Shown in pieces: positions 36,809 to 43,687 of a stretch of 64,000 nt of DNA. The translations under genes were made by a program, and so were the position numbers. How positions within the stretch are numbered: the first letter of the stretch is position 1; every line of letters starts with the position of its first letter. This stretch comes from Paenibacillus sp. FSL H8-0079 (GTDB lineage Bacteria; Bacillota; Bacilli; Paenibacillales; Paenibacillaceae): positions 1,674,001-1,738,000 of the forward strand of contig NZ_CP150300.1 of NCBI RefSeq assembly GCF_037991315.1, in the 5' to 3' direction. A model generated the notes under the pieces. The model was not told where the DNA came from, did no database searches, and saw only the letters and a program-made list of their open reading frames with translations.

Positions 36809-37924
36809 ATGAATGAACATGCTACTACCACAGAGACGATTACCATAACAAAAGGTTCCGCTGAATTACTGCACATCTACATCCCGTATAACCCTGCATA
36901 TATTGAGCGCATTCGTCGGATTAAGGGCAGAAGGTGGGAATCCAAACCAAAAGTGTGGATCATCCCTTACACCACAGCTGCTATACAGGAGTTCATGAAT
37001 CAATTTGATCCAGTTGATGTCCAGATTGCCCCGGAGTTGTGGGTGGAAAGCGAAGATTTACAGCATTGGAAAACTAGCAAGGGAAGTAATGTATGGAGTA
37101 AAGAGTCACTTCAGAAGGAATTAACATTACGAGGATACAGCCGTAAAAGAATTAAAGCGTATTGTAATCAGGTCGAACGTTTTCTGAGTAGCCTTGCGCT
37201 TAAAGATACCGATGTGACTAGTTCCAAAGTTCAGACGTATTGTTTAGGTTTGCTAGAGCAAGGGATCTCCCATTCAAGCGTGAATCAGACGATCAGCGCA
37301 ATTCGTTTCTATTGCAAACATGTACTCCATCATCCTACAGAAATCCAGTATATTCGTCCCAAAAAGCAGATAAAATTACCTAAAGTCATGTCAGAAAAAG
37401 AAGTTGCTCAACTACTCAAATCTGTTACCAATCTAAAGCATAAGACGATTCTGTTTCTTACGTATTCTTCTGGTCTTCGTGTTGGCGAAGTCGTTCGTCT
37501 TCAATGCAGCGATCTGGATATTGAGCGTCAGACACTTATTGTACGGCAGGGAAAAGGTCAGAAGGATCGGAGAACTCTTCTCTCTAACCTAGCTTGGGAA
37601 ATTGTGCAGGAATACATTACGGAGTATAGACCCAATCGTTGGTTATTTCCGGGACAATCTTCGGATCGGCATCTTACCGAACGCAGCGTACAGAAGGTTT
37701 TTGAAGAAGCTAGACAACGCGCAGGTATTGTAAAAAAGGTTAGTATTCATGCCTTAAGGCACTCCTTCGCTACGCATTTACTGGAAAACGGAACAGACTT
37801 GCGCTACATTCAGGAGCTACTTGGTCATACGAGTGCACGAACAACTCAGCGATATACGCATGTGAGTATGAAAAATATCCAGCGTATTCAGAGCCCGCTG
37901 GATCGTTTGGATCTGGGAGAGTGA
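36809..37924 (+). CDS. IntI/Xer-like tyrosine recombinase of the integron
   Basis: A 371-residue site-specific recombinase. Residues 18-75 form an extra N-terminal domain (YIERIRRIKGRRWESKPKVW) not found in XerC/D or classical IntI. A SAM-like core-binding domain spans about 95-175. The catalytic set is complete: Arg224 (SGLRVGE), Lys249 (RQGKGQKDRRT), His314 and Arg317 (HALRHSFATH), His340 (LLGHTS), Tyr349 (TQRYTH). The tail QSPLDRL is shared with IntI proteins (RSPLD). The IntI-specific insertion between the Lys motif and the FP(G/S) segment, about 30 residues in IntI1, is absent. It should excise and insert the cassettes downstream. AAAGAG precedes the ATG. Confidence 0.88.
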   Translation: MNEHATTTETITITKGSAELLHIYIPYNPAYIERIRRIKGRRWESKPKVWIIPYTTAAIQEFMNQFDPVDVQIAPELWVESEDLQHWKTSKGSNVWSKESLQKELTLRGYSRKRIKAYCNQVERFLSSLALKDTDVTSSKVQTYCLGLLEQGISHSSVNQTISAIRFYCKHVLHHPTEIQYIRPKKQIKLPKVMSEKEVAQLLKSVTNLKHKTILFLTYSSGLRVGEVVRLQCSDLDIERQTLIVRQGKGQKDRRTLLSNLAWEIVQEYITEYRPNRWLFPGQSSDRHLTERSVQKVFEEARQRAGIVKKVSIHALRHSFATHLLENGTDLRYIQELLGHTSARTTQRYTHVSMKNIQRIQSPLDRLDLGE

Positions 37925-37961
37925 GTTCTCCTATAAATCTACCTTTTTCACCAAATTCTTC

Positions 37962-37990
37962 TTCGCAAATACCACAGCATCGGTTATCAT
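37962..37990 (+). promoter_or_regulatory. Candidate cassette promoter (Pc)
   Basis: TTCGCA, 17 bases, TATCAT, located 59 bases before the first crossover. The same two hexamers at the same spacing are conserved at 63327-63355 behind the decayed recombinase copy, although the spacer sequence has diverged; this favours a functional promoter. It would transcribe the first cassettes. Confidence 0.6.
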
Positions 37991-38048
37991 AGACGTAGTT
38001 CGGATATCAGGCAAGATCCGTGGTATTTACGAAGTGCATAAATTAGAT

Positions 38049-38056
38049 GTTAGGTG
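38049..38056 (+). other. attI-like crossover joining the first cassette
   Basis: GTTAGGTG fits the G^TTRRRY core cleaved by integron integrases; the first base belongs to attI and the rest to cassette 1. It lies 125 bp after the recombinase stop. The left side (GCATAAATTAGAT) does not show the palindromic arm of the attC sites, as expected for attI. Confidence 0.7.
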
Positions 38057-38082
38057 AAATTTCTGAAAATGGAGGAACTAAT

Positions 38083-38682
38083 TTGTGGGATAAATTAATA
38101 CAGCTCGATGGTGAAACATTAAAATCAGTAATTTCGCTTTTCGCGTTATTTTTTTCATTACTAGCTATAGTAATTACTTTTTGGAATGTAAATAGACAAC
38201 GAGTTGCTAATCTAAAGAATGACACTGAAAAATTTAAAAGAGAATTAAATCTAAAAACATGTGATGAGTTCATTGAAAAGATATTTAGTGCTAAACAACT
38301 GCTGCAAAGGACGCGAAGTCTTGAGGGACAATTAAGGTGGATGATATTTGGAGCTAAGTCGCAAGAAGAATTTAATGAAGATTTATGGGGGATTATTGAA
38401 GATAAGAGCATAGAGGATTTATGGCTGTACATTCTGAAGAGAGAAATAATTCTTAAAAAGTACAAGGGAGATTGTGAAAAACTGTATAAGGAATGGGATA
38501 GATCTACACAAGAAATTTGGAAATTTAAGAACTTTTGGATTCCAGGGAGAACAGATCAAGAACTTTTTGAAGAAATCATAAAACCTAATGAGGTAGCTGA
38601 ACCTTTAATTGAACTAACTGAAAAATTACAGAGACAGATTCAGAATGATTTTTTAGGTCATATTTATCAAAATAAGATTTGA
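38083..38682 (+). CDS. Cassette 1 protein, single membrane anchor and coiled coil
   Basis: About 199 residues. A short cytoplasmic start (MWDKLIQLDGETLKS) leads into one membrane helix (about 13-35; ISLFALFFSLLAIVITFW), then a long charged helical domain. No catalytic motif was recognised. TTG at 38083 is preferred because GGAGG lies seven bases upstream; an ATG at 38047 lies across the recombination site and would place part of attI in the protein. It is AT-rich like the other cassettes, and no internal promoter was recognised. Confidence 0.7.
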   Translation: MWDKLIQLDGETLKSVISLFALFFSLLAIVITFWNVNRQRVANLKNDTEKFKRELNLKTCDEFIEKIFSAKQLLQRTRSLEGQLRWMIFGAKSQEEFNEDLWGIIEDKSIEDLWLYILKREIILKKYKGDCEKLYKEWDRSTQEIWKFKNFWIPGRTDQELFEEIIKPNEVAEPLIELTEKLQRQIQNDFLGHIYQNKI

Positions 38683-38722
38683 AATATAGACCAGTTATGT
38701 TTATGAATGAAGTCAGAAACAT

Positions 38723-38883
38723 CACCTAACATAACATTCCTGCATCGTCGCTGACGCTCCTTGGTCGCCAAGGGGGATTTCGAAGTAGTGATTTCATGCG
38801 ACACATTCAACCAGCTAAGTCTGACGACCCGGACCTACGGTCCTTAAGCTGCTTGAACGTCAGGAATGCACAAACGTTATCAG
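38723..38883 (+). other. attC site 1 (cassette 1/2 junction)
   Basis: R'' CACCTAAC, 5-base spacer, L'' ATTCCTG; then about 110 bases of imperfectly paired DNA; L' CAGGAAT, 8-base spacer, R' GTTATCAG. R'' matches the start of cassette 1 and R' begins cassette 2. Confidence 0.85.
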
Positions 38884-39365
38884 AAAATACTGAAAAGAGG
38901 TATAGTAAAATCAATTCCAAAAACTTAATTGAATGGTCAGAGAAGTATGCGGTTATAGAGCGGACAAAAAAAGGTTTTATAACATATATGGAAAATTGGA
39001 AAAAAGAAAATAGAGGTGACTTCTGGGACACTTTTAAGGGCAAGTCAAATTTAAAGTTAATCAATTCAGAATTTTATTCTTTGCAACTGACATACATTAA
39101 TGAATCTAATGACTTCGTGTATTGTAATTTAAATATTATGTACATTGGAGAGTATGTAGGGAGCTATAGAATGGTCTTTACACTTGATGGTGAAGTTGCT
39201 GACGATTCAATTGATATTGATAGATTTATGGATAAGATTATTAATGAGGGTACTACAAGAGTAGAGATTATTAAAAAAGCTATAAAACATGGGTATTTAA
39301 TAGATGAAATAGCTGGACTTGTAGAACTAGATAAAGATTTAATAAAACCATTATTTGAAAGTTAA
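38796..39365 (+). CDS. Cassette 2 protein, unknown function
   Basis: The frame encodes up to 189 residues ending IDEIAGLVELDKDLIKPLFE, an acidic soluble protein of unknown family with a beta-rich middle (LQLTYINESNDFVYCNLNIM). The start is unresolved. The only upstream ATG (38796) lies inside attC site 1 without a ribosome site. Inside the cassette, AGAGG is followed nine bases later by an in-frame ATC at 38910, the same distance from the cassette boundary as the TTG of cassette 1. The first internal ATG is near 38986. Confidence 0.6.
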   Translation: MRHIQPAKSDDPDLRSLSCLNVRNAQTLSENTEKRYSKINSKNLIEWSEKYAVIERTKKGFITYMENWKKENRGDFWDTFKGKSNLKLINSEFYSLQLTYINESNDFVYCNLNIMYIGEYVGSYRMVFTLDGEVADDSIDIDRFMDKIINEGTTRVEIIKKAIKHGYLIDEIAGLVELDKDLIKPLFES

Positions 39366-39384
39366 TCAAAGAAGTTAGTAACTT

Positions 39385-39503
39385 CTGATAACATAATATT
39401 CATGCTACGGCTCCAAGTGGAGCCTTGGTCTGCAAGAGGAATTTCGAGGAGGCATTTCAGCAGACAACCCTGTGGGGTTTCATGAATACAGGAACGTTAG
39501 ATG
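39385..39503 (+). other. attC site 2 (cassette 2/3 junction)
   Basis: R'' CTGATAAC, 5-base spacer, L'' ATTCATG; L' CATGAAT, 8-base spacer ACAGGAAC, R' GTTAGATG; 119 bp in all. R'' is the reverse complement of the start of cassette 2. An inner hairpin GGCTCC-AAGT-GGAGCC stands in the variable part. Confidence 0.87.
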
Positions 39504-39971
39504 AAATTACCGAAATATGAATTCAAATTACTATCAAGAAGGAAGCTGTCGTACAAGATGATTATAAAAGATCAAGTTATGGAAATGCTATTAATTTCGA
39601 GTCCATCTTATAAAAATAGATATGATAAATACATTAAAGAAAATTATAAACCGGGAGAAGAAAGATTGATTTATATAGAAGTATGTGATTTTATCCATCA
39701 TCTATTTGATAATTATCTGAAGCGCGAAGTGGATGAATTCGATAAAATCTTTGAACTTATTGAAAGATTACATACTGATGGAGACGATTTTGTAAAAGAA
39801 TTAGCTACCGTAGGATTTTTGGAAGATCTTCAGAACATATTATTGCGGCAGAACATTGATTTAATTGTTTTTGAAGTCTATTTAAGACCAGTATCAAGAA
39901 CTTGGTGGAATAATTTAATTGATTTTTGGAATGGAAAAACGGGATACCTTGGAGGGCCATTAAGAGAATAA
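39501..39971 (+). CDS. Cassette 3 protein (immunity-like/DUF7674-like)
   Basis: Up to 156 residues, soluble and helical. The core FDKIFELIERLHTDGDDFV followed by ELATVGFLEDLQNILLR resembles small DUF7674-type proteins of the immunity class; this is a tentative match. The ATG at 39501 is supplied by the recombination site itself (GTTAGATG). No good ribosome site lies before it, and the internal ATG near 39558 (MIIKDQVMEM) behind AAGGAAG is an alternative. Confidence 0.65.
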   Translation: MKLPKYEFKLLSRRKLSYKMIIKDQVMEMLLISSPSYKNRYDKYIKENYKPGEERLIYIEVCDFIHHLFDNYLKREVDEFDKIFELIERLHTDGDDFVKELATVGFLEDLQNILLRQNIDLIVFEVYLRPVSRTWWNNLIDFWNGKTGYLGGPLRE

Positions 39972-40007
39972 TAGGATTTGAAGTTAATTCAAAGAAGTCG
40001 GTGACAT

Positions 40008-40177
40008 CATCTAACATTATATCCACGCATCGGAGCCTGACGGCTCCTCGGTCCGCCCGGAGAGATTGGCAGGAAATGGAATCAGGCGGACACATCTGCA
40101 CCGACTAACCGCGTCGCGGCCGGCTGCTGGCGCAGCCTTAAGTCGGTGAGACGTCGTGGATACAGAAACGTTATGGG
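40008..40177 (+). other. attC site 3 (cassette 3/4 junction)
   Basis: R'' CATCTAAC, 5-base spacer, L'' ATCCACG; L' CGTGGAT, 8-base spacer ACAGAAAC, R' GTTATGGG; 170 bp. R'' matches the start of cassette 3. The interior has GGAGCC-TGAC-GGCTCC and GGCTGC-TGGC-GCAGCC hairpins. Confidence 0.87.
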
Positions 40178-40226
40178 AAATTGACCAAGACACTAACAAG
40201 ATTTAATACCAATGTAAAAGTTCATA

Positions 40227-40340
40227 TCATTTTTCGATATTTATAGCTTTCTCAATTTTCGCTTCCAACTTATCAATGTTACTAGGCCGAACATAGTGAA
40301 TAACTACAATATTTTTATTTCTATATTTATCTACTACAGG
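40227..40340 (-). pseudogene. 3' remnant of a reverse-strand cassette 4 gene
   Basis: Read on the minus strand, an open frame enters from 40340 and ends at TGA (40227-40229), encoding a natural-looking C-terminus (VVDKYRNKNIVVIHYVRPSN, then a Lys/Glu/Ile-rich helix). The composition is AT-rich like other cassettes and changes abruptly at about 40340, where the inserted block begins. The 5' part may be the fragment at 42.5-42.7 kb. Confidence 0.55.
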
Positions 40341-40610
40341 CTGTGGGCTGAGCCGTTGCGGGAGCCGGACACATAGTTGGAAGGGTACAGGGAATTATGG
40401 GAAGATCGGTTTGACAGACTGTGCGATTATAAGGATCAGGGCAACGGCATGGAATCCTGGGGCAAAGCGCTGTATAAGGAAATTGAAGCGCCGGCGCGTA
40501 TTGTGATGATGGATGTATTCTCCGACGCGGACGGCAATATTACTGAAGGCATGCCGAAGGGCATTACGGAAACCTGGGAGCGTTTGGCGGTGCGTCTGTC
40601 TGGCCAAGCT
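40341..40610 (+). pseudogene. Scrambled SRPBCC/AHSA1-domain remnant
   Basis: Pieces typical of AHSA1-type proteins occur in shortened order: YRELWEDRFDRLCDY (a C-terminal segment), SWGKALYKEIEAPARIV then DVFSDADGNITEGMP (middle strands), and GITETWERLAVRL (C-terminal helix) with the intervening strands missing. It looks like two related genes joined by deletion. It forms the left part of the DNA inserted into cassette 4. Confidence 0.6.
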
Positions 40611-40673
40611 TCAGCAGGCTTAAGCAGTCCAAGGCAAATTATTATCTTCGCAGACATAATAGACCGACTGGAG

Positions 40674-40698
40674 ACCGCCCATATGTTGCGGTTTTTTG
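40674..40698 (+). terminator. Weak terminator-like hairpin
   Basis: ACCGC and GCGGT enclose CCATATGTT and are followed by TTTTTTG. It points in the plus direction, behind the SRPBCC remnant. Confidence 0.5.
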
Positions 40699-40767
40699 TT
40701 TATAAGGAGCAAGAGTCGATAGAATGCATCGGATCGGTTTTTCAAGCTCCTTCATCCCACTTGCAGG

Positions 40768-41454
40768 TTATCTTCCGACATTAACGATTTTTCTGACCCA
40801 TGTCGGCTCATCCGTCGCAGCGCGTACAAGGCAGTCGGCACAATCTGCGAAGGGCAGCGGCCGGAACGGGGCAATGCGTGCCGACGGACCTGCGGTATAG
40901 CTCAGAGTGGCAGCAGCATTACTCAGCCCCGACGGTCTTACAATAACCCAATCCAGATCACTCCGCTGCACCGCATACTCAGCCGCAGCCTTATCCTTGA
41001 TCGCTTTTGAGAAGATACGGCGATTAATACCCATCGCCCACCGATTGCCTGCGGACAGCTCTTTGCCGTCGCTCAAACCAATGCCGCTCTGCATGACCAG
41101 GCGCTTAACGCCGGCACGCTGACAAGCCTTAAGAATATTCGGAATTCCCTCAGACATGACTGTACCCGGTGAGAAGTTTGCCGCAAGGATATTCAGGATT
41201 CCCTTTGACACGACGGTACCCGGCGAGGAGTTACTGGCCGGACCAATGCAGCTGATTACCACATCCGTACCAGCGATGACTGCGGCCATACTCGACGCAT
41301 CGAATACATCCCCCTGCCGGATGATGAGCCGCTCTGCGGGGGGAATGACTTCCGGCCGGCGGGCTACGGCTATAACCTCATGTCCCAACTCGAGTGCCCG
41401 TTCCACCACTTTTCTTCCAGTTCCTCCTGTTGCTCCAATAATCGCAATTTTCAT
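40768..41454 (-). CDS. NmrA-like NAD(P)-binding protein
   Basis: A 228-residue atypical SDR protein. It opens with MKIAIIGATGGTGRKVVERA (GxxGxxG Rossmann motif), followed by DVVISCIGPAS and a C-terminal WVIVRPSGLSN typical of NAD(P)H-binding/NmrA-like proteins. Residues about 97-125 contain an internal near-tandem duplication (SPGTVVSKGILNIL and SPGTVMSEGIPNIL). It is divergent from a TetR regulator 206 bp away, which probably controls it. The role may be quinone or redox sensing; substrate unknown. Confidence 0.82.
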   Translation of the reverse strand: MKIAIIGATGGTGRKVVERALELGHEVIAVARRPEVIPPAERLIIRQGDVFDASSMAAVIAGTDVVISCIGPASNSSPGTVVSKGILNILAANFSPGTVMSEGIPNILKACQRAGVKRLVMQSGIGLSDGKELSAGNRWAMGINRRIFSKAIKDKAAAEYAVQRSDLDWVIVRPSGLSNAAATLSYTAGPSARIAPFRPLPFADCADCLVRAATDEPTWVRKIVNVGR

Positions 41455-41660
41455 TAAAACGTCTCCTCTTTATTAGTGATTATAGTTATTTTCATCCCCT
41501 TACACGTACATAAATGCACAGTAGAGTGCTAAGGAACTTATATGTATAATTGTAAAGAGGAAAAGAAAGTCTGCAATTAGCAAAAAATCAGGTTCCGTGC
41601 ATTAGTACACAAAACCTGTAGCATTGTGCATTTATTCTCAGGAAAGTCGGTGATTCTCCA

Positions 41661-42239
41661 GTGTTAAAGATAGATCGAAGGATACGCAAATCACAGGAAG
41701 CCATAAAAAAGGCTGTTGTTGAACTGATGATTGAAAAAAACTTTGATCAAATTACGCTACAAGATATTTCCGATAGGGCAGATGTTAGCCGAAGGACCAT
41801 CTACCTACACTACATGGACAAATTTGATCTTCTGGATAAGCTCCTCGAAGAACATATTGACGAGCTGCGGGAACTCTGCGATACGGCAGGCCAGGACGCC
41901 GAGTATATGGATGTAGGGTTGTTATGGTTCGAGTATTTGGAGAGGCATTATTTATTCTTTTCCGCGATGCTGGCAAGTAAAGGAAGTCCATTTTTTCGTA
42001 ATCAATTTCTTGCGTTTTTCCTCCAAGAGTTAGGGAAGAAAGAGAACAATTTGCCTGAAGAGAGCAATCAAGAATTGGCTGATGGGGAGATAGTTGATAT
42101 TCAATTTTTGGGATCAGCTATCGTGGGGATAGTGGAATGGTGGTTCAAGAATAAAAAGCCTCTCTCGCCTTTGTTCATGGCTGAGCGGTTGGGAACGCTG
42201 CTTGAACGGAATCTTGAAGCTGATTTTCCGCGTGCCTGA
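41661..42239 (+). CDS. TetR/AcrR-family regulator
   Basis: A 192-residue repressor. The N-terminal helix-turn-helix is clear: KAVVELMIEKNFDQITLQDI followed by SDRADVSRRTIYLHYMDKFD. The C-terminal ligand domain includes FLGSAIVGIVEWWF, typical of the TetR_C_7/YxaF-like group. It starts at GTG. It is divergent from the NmrA-like gene and probably represses it. The 3' end runs directly into the IS5-type remnant. Confidence 0.88.
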   Translation: MLKIDRRIRKSQEAIKKAVVELMIEKNFDQITLQDISDRADVSRRTIYLHYMDKFDLLDKLLEEHIDELRELCDTAGQDAEYMDVGLLWFEYLERHYLFFSAMLASKGSPFFRNQFLAFFLQELGKKENNLPEESNQELADGEIVDIQFLGSAIVGIVEWWFKNKKPLSPLFMAERLGTLLERNLEADFPRA

Positions 42240-42501
42240 AGCAAGCTTCTACGTGGTGTCCATGCACAAATTTCAAGTTTTGTGCCGCCTCGCAGGCTGC
42301 ATACACGCCGTGAAACTGGTCATTCCGCCGAAGAAAAACCGCAAGCAGCTGGGTGAGTATGACAAGGAACTGTACCGTGTCCTTCACCTGATAGAGAACG
42401 CGTTTTCACATTTGAAGCGCTGGCGTGGAATTGCTACGCGGTATACTAAGCATGCAGCTTTTTTTGTTGCTGCCGTTCAGATTCGTTGTATTTCCTTATG
42501 A
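42240..42501 (+). mobile_element. IS5-family transposase 3' remnant
   Basis: The encoded stretch LVIPPKKNRKQLGEYDKELY and HLIENAFSHLKRWRGIATRY, ending VAAVQIRCISL, is the C-terminal part of an IS5/IS427-type DDE transposase. The rest of the element is missing. It marks the right edge of the block inserted in cassette 4. Confidence 0.8.
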
Positions 42502-42535
42502 CTCAAGGTATTAACCTAACTAATGTCGACACGAT

Positions 42536-42744
42536 CTAGCGTTTCTGTCGTTGTAGTAATTTTTTTTCTTGAAATGCCTCAATGGCTTCCTTAGATGAGT
42601 TGAAATTAAAACATTATCAGGATTTTTGTTTTCTTGAGACATTTTAAATTGATAGGGTAATTTTCCTTTCATTTTTATCTCAAAGGGAGGATTTACTTCA
42701 GCGTATTCAAAGAAGAGGTCAACATCCCATAACAATATATTCAC
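42536..42744 (-). pseudogene. 5' part of a reverse-strand cassette 4 gene
   Basis: On the minus strand an ATG at 42744 opens inside attC site 4 and encodes MNILLWDVDLFFEYAEVNPP and onward. After about 45 residues the more protein-like continuation (SSKEAIEAFQEKKLLQRQKR) is in another frame, implying a frameshift. It ends near the inserted IS remnant. With the fragment at 40.2 kb it may represent one gene split by the insertion. Confidence 0.45.
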
Positions 42745-42823
42745 GCTGCGGGCATACGCCCTGGGTCCGGCATACGCCGGATACCCAGCCTGCGCTGGGT
42801 CGTGAATACAGGAACGTTAGATG
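42726..42823 (+). other. attC site 4 (cassette 4/5 junction)
   Basis: R'' CCCATAAC, 5-base spacer, L'' ATTCACG; L' CGTGAAT, 8-base spacer ACAGGAAC, R' GTTAGATG; 98 bp, the shortest site. R'' is the reverse complement of the start of cassette 4, 2.5 kb away, across the inserted block. Inner hairpins: GGGCATACGCCC and CCCAGCCTGCGCTGGG. Confidence 0.87.
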
Positions 42824-42857
42824 AAATTCCTGAAAACGAGATAAAAAGATGAAGTAG

Positions 42858-43481
42858 GTGAAGTTTAAGTTGTCTTATATGAAACCAGTAATCCGAGAAC
42901 CTTATTACGATAAACCTAATTGGATTGAGAATGAAGTGAATCGAAAGGAATTTACTTTTTTATCCTCAGAAAGTAGTGAAGCAGAAGTTGAATTGTTTTT
43001 ACTGCATTTATTTGGATACAACAGCATTGATGTATCGAAGTCTTTCGAGGAATCTTTTGAAGAGCTATTTGAGCAAGATGAAGTAGCGCTACTAGGTGGG
43101 GCAGCTTTTATAAAGGATGATGAGACATGTATCATGCCTAGCTGCTGTTGTGGGCTAGAAGAAATACAATCAATAGAACATTCAATCCAAGCTAAACAAA
43201 GTCCATGGCTTGGGCATGACCCATCGCCTGGAATTCAGTATTTTGATGATTACGCCTTAGTATGGTCAGATGATCCGGAACCACTTAAGGAAGAACTCAT
43301 AAGCATTAAGTTTACCTATAATGAACTGGCAGAAAGCCTTAAGAAATGCAAAAAGGACTTATTGGAATTTATAGAAGAACCATTATATAAATGGATTAAG
43401 GTAAGAGATGGTGACATAGCGAATCGAATGAAGCAAAAGATGTTTCATTGGTTTTTGAAAGAAAATTCAAATAAAGAATAG
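42858..43481 (+). CDS. Cassette 5 protein A, unknown
   Basis: A 207-residue acidic soluble protein. The middle holds a Cys cluster and Trp/Gly-rich segment (MPSCCCGLEEIQSIEHSIQA, SPWLGHDPSPGIQYFDDYAL) reminiscent of immunity-type proteins, but I cannot name a family. Start GTG at 42858; an internal ATG (42879) is possible, and neither has a strong ribosome site. The stop overlaps the next start (TAGTG). Confidence 0.65.
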   Translation: MKFKLSYMKPVIREPYYDKPNWIENEVNRKEFTFLSSESSEAEVELFLLHLFGYNSIDVSKSFEESFEELFEQDEVALLGGAAFIKDDETCIMPSCCCGLEEIQSIEHSIQAKQSPWLGHDPSPGIQYFDDYALVWSDDPEPLKEELISIKFTYNELAESLKKCKKDLLEFIEEPLYKWIKVRDGDIANRMKQKMFHWFLKENSNKE

Positions 43482-43663
43482 TGGTGAACCAATATGGATA
43501 TTCGATCCTTGATTTACTTATATGGCAACAAGACATGAATTGGCCAATTGCACTAGAAATACTTAAACCAGAGCTAGAAAGAATAAGGAACTACCCAACA
43601 AGTGATGAGATACAAAGTGATTTAATAGAAGAAGTAGAAGTAATACTAAAACGACTCTTGTAG
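43481..43663 (+). CDS. Cassette 5 protein B, DUF5071-like fragment
   Basis: Sixty residues. The segment LLIWQQDMNWPIALEILKPE matches the conserved core of DUF5071, whose members are about twice as long; N- and C-terminal parts are missing or degenerate. GTG at 43481 or 43484 starts it, coupled to the preceding gene. It may be a shortened functional protein or a remnant. Confidence 0.55.
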   Translation: MVNQYGYSILDLLIWQQDMNWPIALEILKPELERIRNYPTSDEIQSDLIEEVEVILKRLL

Positions 43664-43687
43664 GTAGTACATAGAAGGGGAGTACTT

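Noticed and set aside
36809..37924. Prophage integrase interpretation of the recombinase
   Set aside because: No phage genes follow; the downstream array has cassette-precise boundaries and attC-like sites instead.
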